A DNA stretch of 64,000 nucleotides from Marinimicrobium sp050113635 (GCF_050113635.1 NZ_JBNJLT010000003.1:186001-250000), one strand, 5' to 3'. Shown: positions 34,831 to 44,669, counted from the first letter of the stretch. The notes: a model not told the origin generated them from the sequence alone. Numbers and translations are program-made.

Positions 34831-35445
34831 ATGGCGCTTTCGGATACGATGGAGCAAATCAGGAATTTCGACGTTAATGATATCGACTTTGACCGCATGG
34901 GCGTCTGGCCAGTGGCGGGAAAAGTGTTCGTTTGCGCTCTTCTGGCTACCGTTATTCTCGTCGGGTGGTACTTCTACAAGATCAAAGACCTCAATCATCA
35001 GTTGGATCGTGTGGTGGCGGAAGAATCCAGCCTGCGTCAGAACTTTGAGACGAAAAGCTTCCAGGCGGCCAATCTGCAGGAATATCGGGATCAGATGACG
35101 GAAATGGAAAAATCATTTGGGGCGCTGTTGGCTCGCTTGCCCAGCGATACCGAAGTGCCTGGCCTGCTGGAAGATATCGATGCCCGTGCGTCGGAGAGCG
35201 GTCTGGACATCAACAGCATTCGGCTGGAGTCTGAACAGCAATCGGAGTACTACGTTGAGTTGCCCATCAGTATCGATGTCGATGGCAGCTATCATGATAT
35301 GGGAACCTTCGTCAGCGGTGTTGCTGGCATGCCGCGTATTGTGACCCTGCATGACTTTACCATCGCGCGAAAGGCCAATGGAGGCACGCTGGGTATGCAG
35401 ATCGTTGCCAAAACCTATCGCTACAAGTCACAGGGTGAGCAGTGA
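34831..35445 (+). CDS. pilO: Type IV pilus assembly protein PilO
   Basis: A 204-residue bitopic inner-membrane partner of PilN: cytoplasmic N-terminus, a membrane helix (VFVCALLATVILVGWYFY), a coiled coil at about 50-100 and a periplasmic alpha-beta domain (VELPISIDVDGSYHDMGTFV). Its stop overlaps the pilP start, implying coupled translation. Confidence 0.95.
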   Translation: MALSDTMEQIRNFDVNDIDFDRMGVWPVAGKVFVCALLATVILVGWYFYKIKDLNHQLDRVVAEESSLRQNFETKSFQAANLQEYRDQMTEMEKSFGALLARLPSDTEVPGLLEDIDARASESGLDINSIRLESEQQSEYYVELPISIDVDGSYHDMGTFVSGVAGMPRIVTLHDFTIARKANGGTLGMQIVAKTYRYKSQGEQ

Positions 35446-35978
35446 TGACGCGCTTTCTGATCACATCCGGTTTTCTATTGTCCGCTGTGTTGCTCGGTGC
35501 CTGTAGCGACTCGGCTAACCACGGCGATTTGCAGGCGTACATAGAGCGTACCAAGGCTCGTCCGTCCGGCCAGATAGAGCCGTTGCCAGCCTTCCAGCCT
35601 TACCAGCCCTATGCCTACAGCGCCATGACGCTGCGCAGTCCATTCGACCCGCCTGCCGATGAAGCCGAGAGGCGCGAGCGTGTCAGCGGCAAACAAGTTG
35701 AGCCGGACTTCAATCGCGAAAAGGAGTACCTGGAAGGCTTTAGTGTGGCCAATCTGTCCATGGTAGGAACCTTATTCAAACAGGGACAACTTTGGGTACT
35801 GATTGACGATGGGCAGGGAGGTGTTCACGCGGTCAAAGAGGGGAATTATCTCGGGAAGAATCACGGGCGTATTGTGTCCGCCTCGCGGAGCCAGCTTCAA
35901 CTGCTGGAAATCGTCGCCGATGGCGCCAGCGGTTGGGTTGAACGCCCCAGAATTATTGAATTAAAAGAAAAGGAATAG
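35445..35978 (+). CDS. pilP: Type IV pilus lipoprotein PilP
   Basis: A 177-residue inner-membrane lipoprotein with signal and lipobox (FLLSAVLLGACS), an extended linker, and a C-terminal beta domain (FSVANLSMVGTLFKQGQLWVLIDDGQGGVHAVKEGNYLG) that binds the PilQ secretin. GTG at 35442 in the same frame is an alternative start; ATG 35445 overlaps the pilO stop and is preferred. Confidence 0.95.
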   Translation: MTRFLITSGFLLSAVLLGACSDSANHGDLQAYIERTKARPSGQIEPLPAFQPYQPYAYSAMTLRSPFDPPADEAERRERVSGKQVEPDFNREKEYLEGFSVANLSMVGTLFKQGQLWVLIDDGQGGVHAVKEGNYLGKNHGRIVSASRSQLQLLEIVADGASGWVERPRIIELKEKE

Positions 35979-35984
35979 GCCATC

Positions 35985-38150
35985 ATGCGAGCACTGTGCT
36001 TATTGGGGTTAACCATGCGAAAACTAGCTTTTTGTCTGATGTGTCTGGCACCCTCGGTGGTGTGGGCCAAGTCACTCAACAACATTCAATTCTCCGAACT
36101 GCCCGGTGAGCGTTTTGAAGTGCGAATGACGTTCGACGGTACGCCGCCGCAACCCGAGGGCTATACCATCGAGCAGCCCGCGCGTATTGTGTTGGACTTC
36201 CCCGAAGCGACAAGCGCACTGGAACAGCGCCGTTATCCGCTGTCGTTCGAGAATGGCTCCAGTGCTTTGGTGTTGAGTTCGCAAGGGCGTACCCGCCTGA
36301 TTCTCAATCTGTCGGAATTGACGACCTATCAGTCTCGCGTGGACGGCAACCATTACATTCTGGAAGTGGGTGCCGCCCAGGCCGGGTATGCCGCCGCCCC
36401 GACTCGCGCCCCCAGCGTGGTGGACAGTCAGCGTCAACGCGAACGTGAACCCGCTGCGCAGGGGCCTCGCGTCACCAATATCGATTTCCGTCGTGGTGAA
36501 GAGGGCGAGGGGCGAGTGATTATCAACCTGTCCGATGATCATTTAACCGCGGATGTGACAGAAACCGGTCGTGGCATTGAACTGGAGCTGGGCGGAGTTG
36601 CATTGCCCGACTCGCTACGCCGTCGTCTGGACGTTGTGGATTTCGCCACGCCAGTGACCATGGTGAGCGCCAAGGAAAGCCGTCGGGGCACGGTGCTTAG
36701 CATCGATGCCAAAGGCGAGTACGACTACATGGCCTATCAGGCGGACAATGAGTATGTGGTCAGTGTAAAACCGTTGACCCAGCGCGAAGTAGAAGCCCGC
36801 GATCAGGAGTTCAGTTATACCGGAGAGAAGCTCTCTCTGAACTTCCAGGACATTGAAGTGCGCAGTGTTCTGCAAATTATTGCCGATTTCACCGACCTGA
36901 ACCTGGTGGCGAGTGATACGGTTCAGGGGCGCATCACCCTGCGACTGGACAGTGTGCCCTGGGATCAGGCGCTCGATTTGGTGCTAAAAACCAAAGGTTT
37001 GGACAAGCGCTTGAATGGCAATGTGTTGATGGTCGCTCCAGCGGCGGAAATTGCCGAGCGGGAGCGCCAGGAACTTGCGGCACGCAAGCAGCTTGAAGAA
37101 CTGGCCCCGCTGCGTACCGAATACATTCGGGTGCGCTACGCCAATGCCCGGGAAATGTTCGAATTGTTCCGTGGTGAAGAAGGGTCGGGTGGCAGTCGCA
37201 GTGGTGGCAGTTCTGGTCAGGGCGGCAATCGCGCGACCGGCAGCGTTCTCTCGGAACGGGGTGATGCCATCGTGGATGAGCGTACCAACTCCATTATCAT
37301 TACCGATACGGCCGAACGTATTGAGGCCTTCAAGCGTCTGGTGGATCAAATCGATATTCCGATTCGTCAGGTAATGATCGAGGCCCGCCTGGTGATTGCC
37401 AACACGGATTTTCGGCGCGAAATGGGTGTGCGATGGGGCGGGGTTGGCTTCAACGCTTCCTCGGATGCGCTGGTAGAGATAGGCGGCTCCACCGCTGGAC
37501 TGGATTCCTCGCCCGCCTCCCCGGCTGAGTGGCTGTCAGGGTCGGGCACCCTCGATCTGGAAGAAAATATGATGGTCGACCTCGGTGTCGCCAACCCGGC
37601 GGGCAGCTTTGCGTTCAGTGTGCTAACCGATAGCGCGTTTATCGATCTTGAGTTGTCCGCATTGGAAAATACCGGACAGGCCGAAATCGTTTCCCAGCCG
37701 AAAGTGATTACTGGCGATAAACAGCAGGCGACCATTATGTCCGGTACGGAAATTCCGTATCAGGAAGCTTCCGCCAGCGGTGCGACCACGACTTCCTTCA
37801 AAGAAGCGGTGCTCAAGCTCGACGTGACTCCCCAGATTACGCCGGATAACCGCATTATCATGGACTTGGTTATCAATCAGGATTCCGTGGGCGCGCTCAA
37901 TCAGATCTCCGGTATCCCGAGCATTGATGTGACTGAAGTCATGACCAAGGTATTGGTGCAAAACGGTCAGACCGTGGTTCTGGGGGGCATCTTCCAGGTA
38001 GAGCAGATTGAAGGGGTCGACAAAGTGCCTCTGTTAGGGGATATTCCGGTGCTTGGTCGGCTGTTCAAGCGCGAAGTCCGCTCTCAGGAGAAGCGCGAAC
38101 TGCTGGTGTTTATTACCCCCAAAATTATGGCAGATGCCCTGACAGACTGA
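35985..38150 (+). CDS. pilQ: Type IV pilus secretin PilQ
   Basis: Outer-membrane channel for the pilus fibre, 721 residues. Parts: signal peptide (LAFCLMCLAPSVVWA), two AMIN domains that bind peptidoglycan (about 25-260), STN/N0 and N1 domains (LNFQDIEVRSVLQIIADFT), and the C-terminal secretin domain with VPLLGDIPVLGRLFK near the end. A glycine/serine-rich loop lies at about 400-415. An in-frame ATG at 36015 would remove ten residues ahead of the signal peptide and is a possible true start. Confidence 0.95.
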   Translation: MRALCLLGLTMRKLAFCLMCLAPSVVWAKSLNNIQFSELPGERFEVRMTFDGTPPQPEGYTIEQPARIVLDFPEATSALEQRRYPLSFENGSSALVLSSQGRTRLILNLSELTTYQSRVDGNHYILEVGAAQAGYAAAPTRAPSVVDSQRQREREPAAQGPRVTNIDFRRGEEGEGRVIINLSDDHLTADVTETGRGIELELGGVALPDSLRRRLDVVDFATPVTMVSAKESRRGTVLSIDAKGEYDYMAYQADNEYVVSVKPLTQREVEARDQEFSYTGEKLSLNFQDIEVRSVLQIIADFTDLNLVASDTVQGRITLRLDSVPWDQALDLVLKTKGLDKRLNGNVLMVAPAAEIAERERQELAARKQLEELAPLRTEYIRVRYANAREMFELFRGEEGSGGSRSGGSSGQGGNRATGSVLSERGDAIVDERTNSIIITDTAERIEAFKRLVDQIDIPIRQVMIEARLVIANTDFRREMGVRWGGVGFNASSDALVEIGGSTAGLDSSPASPAEWLSGSGTLDLEENMMVDLGVANPAGSFAFSVLTDSAFIDLELSALENTGQAEIVSQPKVITGDKQQATIMSGTEIPYQEASASGATTTSFKEAVLKLDVTPQITPDNRIIMDLVINQDSVGALNQISGIPSIDVTEVMTKVLVQNGQTVVLGGIFQVEQIEGVDKVPLLGDIPVLGRLFKREVRSQEKRELLVFITPKIMADALTD

Positions 38151-38157
38151 GTAATTG

Positions 38158-38667
38158 ATGCCCAATAACGTATTTCTGGTCGGCCCCATGGGGGCCGGCA
38201 AGTCAACCATCGGCCGCCTTCTGGCGGCCGAGTTGAAAGTGCCCTTCTATGACAGTGATCGTGCGATTGAAGAGCGTACTGGCGCCGATATCCCCTGGAT
38301 TTTCGATGTAGAAGGGGAGGCCGGGTTTCGCGATCGGGAATCCGCCGTCCTGGCGGAACTGGCCGAGGAGCCGGGAGCCGTGATCGCGACCGGCGGTGGC
38401 ATTGTGTTACGCCCCGCTAATGGCGAAGTGATGAAGCAGGCTGGCCGGGTGTGTTACCTGACCGCCTCAGTGGAGCACTTGGTCGAGCGTACGGCCAAAG
38501 ATAAGAAGCGCCCCCTGCTTCAGGTAGATAATCCACGTCAGAAAATCGTAGACCTGCTCAACGAGCGCGACCCTCTGTACCGTGAGCTGGCGGATTGGGT
38601 GGTCAACACGGATCGCCGGTCCCCCAAAACAGTGGCGCGGGAAATAGCAGACCGGGTGCGAGACTAA
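38158..38667 (+). CDS. aroK: Shikimate kinase
   Basis: Phosphorylates shikimate with ATP in the pathway to aromatic amino acids. The 169 residues have Walker A GPMGAGKSTIGR (about 8-19), the shikimate-binding DSDRAIEERTG and ATGGGIVLR motifs, and the lid RPLL. It begins 8 bp after pilQ; the pilQ-aroK-aroB order is conserved. Confidence 0.95.
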   Translation: MPNNVFLVGPMGAGKSTIGRLLAAELKVPFYDSDRAIEERTGADIPWIFDVEGEAGFRDRESAVLAELAEEPGAVIATGGGIVLRPANGEVMKQAGRVCYLTASVEHLVERTAKDKKRPLLQVDNPRQKIVDLLNERDPLYRELADWVVNTDRRSPKTVAREIADRVRD

Positions 38668-38731
38668 GCTGGTGGTTCGGAGGGTGTGCTAAGATGTGGC
38701 TCCCTTCGAACTCTGTGACGTTGTACCTGAT

Positions 38732-39841
38732 ATGCAAACTCTGAACGTTGATCTTGCTGATCGCAGCTACCCCATCTACATCGGTGAACGTTTACTGGAT
38801 AACACCGGCTTATTGCGTCGCCACCTGCGTGCCAAGCAGGTTTATGTGGTGACCAATGAAACCCTGGCCCCACTGTATCTGCCGAAACTGATCGAGCAGC
38901 TCGATGGTCTGCAGGTCAACTCAACGGTACTGCCGGACGGCGAAGCGTTCAAAAATCTCGAAACGCTCAATCGTATTTTTGACGGCTTGTTGGAGTCTCG
39001 TCACAACCGCACGACCACGGTACTGGCTTTAGGCGGCGGCGTAGTCGGTGACATGGCGGGCTTCGCGGCGGCTTGTTACCAGCGAGGCGTCGACTTCATC
39101 CAGTTGCCCACCACTCTCCTGTCCATGGTGGACTCGTCTGTCGGCGGTAAAACCGGAGTGAACCACCGTCTCGGCAAAAACATGATTGGCGCTTTTTACC
39201 AGCCCCAGGCCGTGATCGCGGACATGAGTGTGCTGGAAACACTGCCCGACCGTGAGCTGTCGGCGGGTATTGCCGAAGTCATCAAGTACGGTTTGATCGC
39301 AGATGGGGAATTTTTCGAGTGGCTGGAGTCCAATGTGCCGGACCTGATGGCTCGCGATCCGAAGGCTCTGGCCTACGCCGTCAAACGTTCCTGTGAAAAC
39401 AAGGCCAAGGTGGTGGCTCAGGACGAGCGAGAGGGCGGCCTGCGCGCGATTCTGAACCTCGGGCACACCTTTGGGCACGCCATTGAAACCGCGCAAGGTT
39501 ACGGCGTCTGGCTGCATGGAGAGGCGGTGGCCGCAGGCATGGTAATGGCCGCGGACCTTTCCTGGCGCCGGGGCGCGATTTCCGAAGAAGAATTGCAGCG
39601 TATTGTGCGTTTGATTGAGCGGGCACACTTGCCCATTAAAGCGCCGGCCGACATGACGCCCGATGATTTCCTGAGCCTGATGGGAGTCGACAAAAAGGTG
39701 CTTGACGGTCGCCTGCGGCTGGTACTGCTGAGCCGCCTGGGAGAAGCGTTGATTACCAGTGAGATCGAGGATAACTTGCTGCAAGAGACATTTGCAGCGT
39801 GCCGTGGAGACGAATCGATGGCACCGCCCGGCGCCCGCTGA
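38732..39841 (+). CDS. aroB: 3-dehydroquinate synthase
   Basis: NAD- and zinc-dependent enzyme that forms dehydroquinate, the first ring of the shikimate pathway. The 369 residues show LALGGGVVGDMAGFAAACYQRG, LPTTLLSMVDSSVGGKTGVN and the zinc ligand segments GHTFGHAIE and HGEAVAAGM. The start at ATG 38732 gives the standard length. Confidence 0.96.
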   Translation: MQTLNVDLADRSYPIYIGERLLDNTGLLRRHLRAKQVYVVTNETLAPLYLPKLIEQLDGLQVNSTVLPDGEAFKNLETLNRIFDGLLESRHNRTTTVLALGGGVVGDMAGFAAACYQRGVDFIQLPTTLLSMVDSSVGGKTGVNHRLGKNMIGAFYQPQAVIADMSVLETLPDRELSAGIAEVIKYGLIADGEFFEWLESNVPDLMARDPKALAYAVKRSCENKAKVVAQDEREGGLRAILNLGHTFGHAIETAQGYGVWLHGEAVAAGMVMAADLSWRRGAISEEELQRIVRLIERAHLPIKAPADMTPDDFLSLMGVDKKVLDGRLRLVLLSRLGEALITSEIEDNLLQETFAACRGDESMAPPGAR

Positions 39842-39885
39842 GCACGGCGCGCCGGTACGGGGCCAATAGCTGAGAGAATACCCTT

Positions 39886-41454
39886 ATGCAGAGCGCGACG
39901 CCGGATGACCGGGATGCACCACTGGCGGATTACCGCCAGTATTATGGCCTGTCGGACGACCCTTTTCGGGATGATCCGGACTTCCCGTTTTTTGGCGGTG
40001 GTGGCCGTCGCGCTCTGCTGGAACAGCTTCAGCACCTGTGTCAGTTCAGCGCTAGCTTACTGGCGGTGCTTGGCAAACCGGAAGTCGGTAAAAGTCGTGT
40101 CGCGCTGGAGCTGGCCAACGGCTTTGGCGCCAGCGATGAAATTTGCCTGCTGAATGCCGAACCCGGGGCCGGAGCGGCCGACATTTTGTCGCACATGGCC
40201 CGGCATTTCGCGCTTCCAGTGGAAGATAACGCCTCGGTAGGGCGCTTGCTGGCTGCGTTGCGCCACTTTGCCCAAGTCACGGATGAAGAGGATTGCCTGG
40301 CGCTCACAATCATTGATGATGCCCATCACCTCGATGAGCAAACGCTGGGAGCCCTGATCAGTTTGCTGCAAGGCCAGGAGGCCAGCAGTCGTCGCCTGCA
40401 CATTGTGCTGTTCGCCGAGCCCGATATGGTGACAAGGCTCGATCAGTTCAACATGCACGACGTGTTGATTCACGATTTTGACCTCCCCCCTTTTACCGTG
40501 GAAGAAGCGGCTGACTACCTGAATTTCCGTATGGAAATGTCGGACTACATGGGGCCGGAAGTGTTCAACGAAGCCAAGGTGGAGCCTTGGTGGCGCGAAG
40601 CCGGGGGGCGGCTCAGGACGCTGCATGAACGCGCGCGCCAGGCCCTGCTTGAATCCGTCACGCCCGATGCTCCCGAACGGGAATCCCGGGGCGGCTCGCC
40701 GCTGCCGCTGGTGCATATTGTGGTGGTGGCCGTTTTGCTCGGTGTGTTGCTAATGGTATTTCTCTACAGCGGAAGCGAGGACTCGGACGACGAAGAGGTA
40801 GCTCGTCTGACCGAAGACCGGGATACCCAGACTCTGACCTTGCCTTCCCGGAACAGTGAAGAGGCTTCCGGGACGTCTGGTGAGGCTCTGCCCCTGGCGG
40901 AGCAGGCCACCGATCCCGCTGACGACCGGGACACGCTCTCGCCTTCACCTTTGCAGTCTGATGCGGCTGAAGCTTCGGCTCCGGATACTGTGGAGGATTC
41001 GTCTCAGAATCGTACAACCCCGAACCGCGCAACCCCGGATCGCTCATCCCAGGAGAAAGCGGCTTCATCCCAGCCCGAACCCCAGGGGGAAGTTGAGTCT
41101 CAACCGGAGCCAGAACCAGAGCCGGAGCACGCCTCGGTGCCCAATATTCCCGAAGACGAGCAAGTGCTGCTCTCCTGGCGGGCGAGTGAGTACACACTGC
41201 AGCTGCTCGGCACTGGCACTCGAGCCTCCGTTGAGCGTTATGTCAGTGAACAGTCCAACCGCCAACAGCTACTCATCTTTGAGAGCCGCCGACAGGGCAA
41301 GCCGTGGTTTGTGGTGGTCACCGGTCGTTACAGCAGCACGTCACAAGCACGAGCGGCCATTAGCGGTCTGCCGGCCGGGCAGCGCGAAGGCGGCCCCTGG
41401 CCGCGCGCGGTGGGTGACATTCAGGACGAAATCGAGAGCCAGCGCGGGCTGTAA
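39886..41454 (+). CDS. damX: DamX-like AAA ATPase with SPOR domain
   Basis: A 522-residue protein. It has an N-terminal P-loop ATPase domain (Walker A LGKPEVGKSRVALE at about 62 and Walker B-like LTIIDDAHHLDEQ), a membrane helix at about 275-295 (IVVVAVLLGVLLMVFLY), a long acidic Ser/Pro/Glu linker, and a C-terminal SPOR domain (about 430-522) that binds septal peptidoglycan. It is the usual neighbour of aroB in gammaproteobacteria. A role in cell division is inferred from E. coli DamX, which lacks a recognisable intact ATPase. Confidence 0.88.
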   Translation: MQSATPDDRDAPLADYRQYYGLSDDPFRDDPDFPFFGGGGRRALLEQLQHLCQFSASLLAVLGKPEVGKSRVALELANGFGASDEICLLNAEPGAGAADILSHMARHFALPVEDNASVGRLLAALRHFAQVTDEEDCLALTIIDDAHHLDEQTLGALISLLQGQEASSRRLHIVLFAEPDMVTRLDQFNMHDVLIHDFDLPPFTVEEAADYLNFRMEMSDYMGPEVFNEAKVEPWWREAGGRLRTLHERARQALLESVTPDAPERESRGGSPLPLVHIVVVAVLLGVLLMVFLYSGSEDSDDEEVARLTEDRDTQTLTLPSRNSEEASGTSGEALPLAEQATDPADDRDTLSPSPLQSDAAEASAPDTVEDSSQNRTTPNRATPDRSSQEKAASSQPEPQGEVESQPEPEPEPEHASVPNIPEDEQVLLSWRASEYTLQLLGTGTRASVERYVSEQSNRQQLLIFESRRQGKPWFVVVTGRYSSTSQARAAISGLPAGQREGGPWPRAVGDIQDEIESQRGL

Positions 41455-41463
41455 ACGTTCACT

Positions 41464-42459
41464 ATGCAGGATTCGCTGTTTTCCGACGAGTCATTGCCCC
41501 GCGCTTCGGCGGTGCGTCCTGTGCCGCCAGACCCGGCCCTGGCCTCTCTCGCCAAAAAACTGCCTGATACGCTCAGGCTCGGCACCTCATCCTGGCATTA
41601 CCCTGGTTGGGCCGGTCTGGTATGGGACAAGATATATACCGAAACCCAATTGTCCCAGCACGGCCTGCCCTCCTACACCGAGCACCCGCTGTTTCGAACA
41701 GTGGGGGTGGACCGCGGTTTTTATCGCCCGCTGCCCGAGAGCGTTTGGGCCGAGTATGCGGCACAGACCCCCGCAGACTTTCGCTTCGTGATCAAGGCGC
41801 CAGCGCTGGTGGCGGATGCCATGGTGCGCGCTCCGGACGGCCAGGGGAAGGATGTTAACCCGAGGTTCCTCAGCCCCGGCGATGCGGTTGAGCAGTTCGC
41901 CGCACCGGCACTTCAGGGGCTGGGGCACAAGCTCGGTGCTCTGGTCTTTCAGCTCAGTCCGCTACCCACGGCCTGGCTGGAACACATGCCTCGCCTGATT
42001 AGCCAGCTTCACCGCATGCTCGCCGCATTGCCCGATATGAGCACACAGGCTCCAGACGCCGTAGTCGCCGTCGAGGTGCGCGACCCCCAGTGGCTGACCC
42101 CGGCCTTCGTGGCAGCGCTGCGTGATACCCGCGCCACATACTGCCTGGGCCTCCATGCCAAGATGCCCACCATCGCCGAACAGCTGCCGATTCTAAGAGC
42201 CCTGTGGCCCGGGCCGCTGGTCTGTCGCTGGAACCTGAACCCGCGCCACGGCGCCTACGGCTACGAAACCGCACGGGATCTCTACGCGCCTTTCGACAAA
42301 CTCGTGGACGAAGATACAGAGACCCGGCAGACGCTGGCGAAAGTCATCGCCGGCACCGCCAGGGCGGGTTACCCCGCTTACGTCACGCTCAGCAACAAAG
42401 CCGAGGGATGCTCACCAAAGTCCGTCATCAAACTGGCCGAAGCGGTATTGGCGCAATGA
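41464..42459 (+). CDS. DUF72 family protein
   Basis: A 331-residue TIM-barrel-type DUF72 protein with LRLGTSSWHYPGWAG near the start, RTVGVDRGFYRPLPESVWAEY, FRFVIKAP and LVFQLSPLP. Family function is not established. The N-terminal 35 residues are a longer tail than usual. It follows damX by 9 bp, so probably shares its transcript, and is closed by a strong terminator. In relatives gltB usually follows damX directly. Confidence 0.85.
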   Translation: MQDSLFSDESLPRASAVRPVPPDPALASLAKKLPDTLRLGTSSWHYPGWAGLVWDKIYTETQLSQHGLPSYTEHPLFRTVGVDRGFYRPLPESVWAEYAAQTPADFRFVIKAPALVADAMVRAPDGQGKDVNPRFLSPGDAVEQFAAPALQGLGHKLGALVFQLSPLPTAWLEHMPRLISQLHRMLAALPDMSTQAPDAVVAVEVRDPQWLTPAFVAALRDTRATYCLGLHAKMPTIAEQLPILRALWPGPLVCRWNLNPRHGAYGYETARDLYAPFDKLVDEDTETRQTLAKVIAGTARAGYPAYVTLSNKAEGCSPKSVIKLAEAVLAQ

Positions 42460-42461
42460 AA

Positions 42462-42488
42462 AACGGGGCCGATTAGCCCCGTTTTTTC
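42462..42488. terminator. Two-way rho-independent terminator
   Basis: ACGGGGC / GCCCCGT stem with a 6-nt loop, followed by six T and preceded by a run of A. It can serve the DUF72 gene on the plus strand and the Ig-like lipoprotein gene on the minus strand, whose stop lies 26 bp away. Confidence 0.85.
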
Positions 42489-42514
42489 GACCAAAAGTGA
42501 TTCGTTTGGAAGGC

Positions 42515-44406
42515 TTATGGCGATGTTATATCAATCGGTCCAAACGTCGATTCGCTACCTTCGTATATCAGGCTGAAAAAGAATGCTCCGCTGGCGGGTT
42601 CGGTGTCATCAGCTTTTAATTGGAGAGAAATTCTGGTGGGTTCTGTAGACGCGCCAATCGTGTCACTGCTTAGAGTGAAGGTGACGTTTTCCACCAAATC
42701 CTCATTGATTTCGATTTGTGTGCCTGCCGGCATCCCATTACCGTTTTCATCGGCAATTAACAGATTGTAAAGAGCGGTTTCTCCGAGGCTTAACTCAACA
42801 GAGGAGGGGAGGCCTGGAATGCTGTTGTAGCTGTAGGGGCTTGCCATAACCAGCATGGTACTTTTCCTAATAGTGATTGGATCCCGGCTGCAAACTCCGG
42901 CAGCATCATCTTCGGATCGACAGAGAATCCCGTTGTAAAGATTATTTCTTTCCTTGGGGTCTCTCACAATTTCGTCGTTGTCTTTAATTCCGTTAAAATT
43001 GGTGTCCAGGTATGTGGGGCCCAAATCGTCGCAGGCTTCGTCGATAGGTGCCGGGGGAATGTAAGATACCGGTACGCTGGGTGAGCAGTTGCCTTCTGTG
43101 GCAAAGAGGTCTGTGTCCGGATCGAATACCCCATTGCTATTAATGTCAATGAACGACTCATTTCCTTCTGTGGTAGCCAGTACGTACACCCTTCCTGCAC
43201 GGCACTCGTTACCGTCCGGGCAGGTCACATAAGGAGTGTTTTCTTGGAGTGTCACGCCTCCCGCGCCAAGGGGTCGCTGCCCCTGGCTGGTCCAGGTGAC
43301 GCTGCATGAGCTGTTTTCGGCAGTCAGACATTCCCCTTCGATAACGCCAGCGCTTGCCGTGAAATAGACTGCGGTGCCAGCCGGGATGTGGTTATTATTT
43401 TGATCCCCGAGCCTAATAGTCATCGTGGTTTCAATGCCGTCGGTTCTCCATGCTACGGGTTGGAAGTTTGTGGTAGACAGGCTTGAATGCCGCTGAGTCG
43501 GTATGGTCGTGGTTATAACGAGTTGTCGTGAAAGAGTGCTCACATTATTAGCGGTTGCCATAACATTGACTATGCCGGCACCGCTACCGGATCTGACTCT
43601 TGCAGTGACGTAGCCCTCCGCATTGCTAGTGGCTGAGTCACTCGCTAAAGAGGTACCTGCCGGAGCATTTTTGCTGAGCGCAAAAGTCACAGGAATCTCT
43701 CGCATGGGGCTGCCGTTTGCACCAACAACTCTGAAGCGAACTTCTGAACTTGTTACCTCTGCGCCCATGCCCCGAATTCCGATGGAGGTCGGTGTGGCGT
43801 CGACAAATTGAATTTGATCGAGTGTGTCTTGCGCTACATTCAGGGTGACTTCTGCGCTATTGATTTCAGCCCCCTCTTCGGTGCTGGCTTCGGCAACAAC
43901 CTTGTCTTCTCCAACACAGCCGGTCGCTTGATAAGTCACTGATACGCTGCCGGTGGTGCTGAGTGCCTGATCCGAGTCCTCAGGGAGCCCGACTAAACGT
44001 GCCCCTCCCGTTGACAGACAGCTTGAGTTAAATGTAACGAAGACTGTTTGATTGACTAAGTCGCCGGAGTCGTCTACTAGAGTGAGGTAAAGATTTGTGC
44101 TGCCGCCAGCGGAGAGTGAAGCGCCTGATTGAACATCAGTGGCGATTTCTCCCGGAGTGAAGCTACTGCCACTGCCGCTCCCCATCTGGATTTGAGTATC
44201 GGTTTCCTCCCCATCTTCCTCTTCTCCGCTTGGAGTTTCTGTATCAATGGGTGGTTCAAAATTATCCAGTCGTGATTCTCCGTCGCTACCGCCGCAGGCG
44301 GCCAGGGTTAAGCTGAGGAAAAGCGCGTTGGCTCCGGTTTGCGGGCCTTCCAGCGGATTATAGGTATTTTGTGGGATTTGTGGTACGTTGTCAGCGAGGT
44401 CTGCAT
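42515..44406 (-). CDS. Ig-like (Big-type) repeat lipoprotein with disrupted signal peptide frame
   Basis: The body (about 600 residues after the lipid Cys) is a surface or periplasmic lipoprotein with Gly/Ser/Glu-rich spacing and several bacterial Ig-like strands, such as VFVTFNSSCLS, IPVTFALSKNAPAGTSL and GYVTARVRSGSGAG, plus calcium-type Asp-rich loops (DINSNGVFDPDTDLF, DTNFNGIKDNDEI). The main frame contains the lipobox LSLTLAACGG, but no ATG or GTG stands near it; the only start is a TTG at 44533, some 80 codons too early. An ATG at 44406 opens a basic n-region (IIRWKARKPEPTR) in another frame. It would join exactly if the A4 run at 44319-44322 (T4 in the gene) had five bases. So the gene has either a real frameshift or a base error. 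It is AT-richer than its neighbours. Function unknown; adhesion is possible. Confidence 0.65.
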
Positions 44407-44569
44407 GAGAGCAAAAAGACCTGTTGGTTCGGGCGGTCGCCCGGCCAGTCTTGTTGATGCCCTGGATTCGGAAGCTTCGGTTTTTGTGTTTATGGGTGGA
44501 GATCCCGGCATTTGGCTGCCAATTCGCCGACAATAGCCCTATAGTTCGGTTTGTCGCCCCCCGTTTGTC

Positions 44570-44598
44570 TTGCCTTTAAGGTGACATGCGGGTAATAT
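44570..44598 (+). promoter_or_regulatory. Sigma-70 promoter for gltB
   Basis: TTGCCT (44570-44575) and TAATAT (44593-44598) with ideal 17-bp spacing, giving a start near 44605. The transcript would run into the terminator-like hairpin at 44617 within about a dozen nucleotides. Confidence 0.6.
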
Positions 44599-44616
44599 GC
44601 TGCGCCCATTTGCCCG

Positions 44617-44641
44617 GCCCCTTTTGAGTAGGGGCTTTTTT
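44617..44641 (+). terminator. Terminator-like hairpin in the gltB leader
   Basis: GCCCC / GGGGC stem with a 9-nt loop followed by six T, lying between the predicted promoter and gltB. No plus-strand gene ends nearby (the DUF72 terminator is 2.1 kb back), so it does not serve an upstream gene. It could act as an attenuator or end a very short transcript. Confidence 0.6.
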
Positions 44642-44645
44642 GTCT

Positions 44646-44669
44646 GGAGTGTGAGCTGTGTCACACTCC
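44646..44669 (+). promoter_or_regulatory. Second leader hairpin before gltB
   Basis: GGAGTGTGA and TCACACTCC form a perfect 9-bp stem with a 6-nt loop, ending 30 bp before the gltB ATG. It could also be a two-fold operator site in DNA. Confidence 0.5.

Noticed and set aside
44405..44536. Plus-strand 43-codon frame with GAGG before its ATG, ahead of gltB
   Set aside because: It lies opposite the lipoprotein signal region, its product resembles no protein I know, and it ends just before the gltB promoter. A chance ribosome site is the simpler reading.
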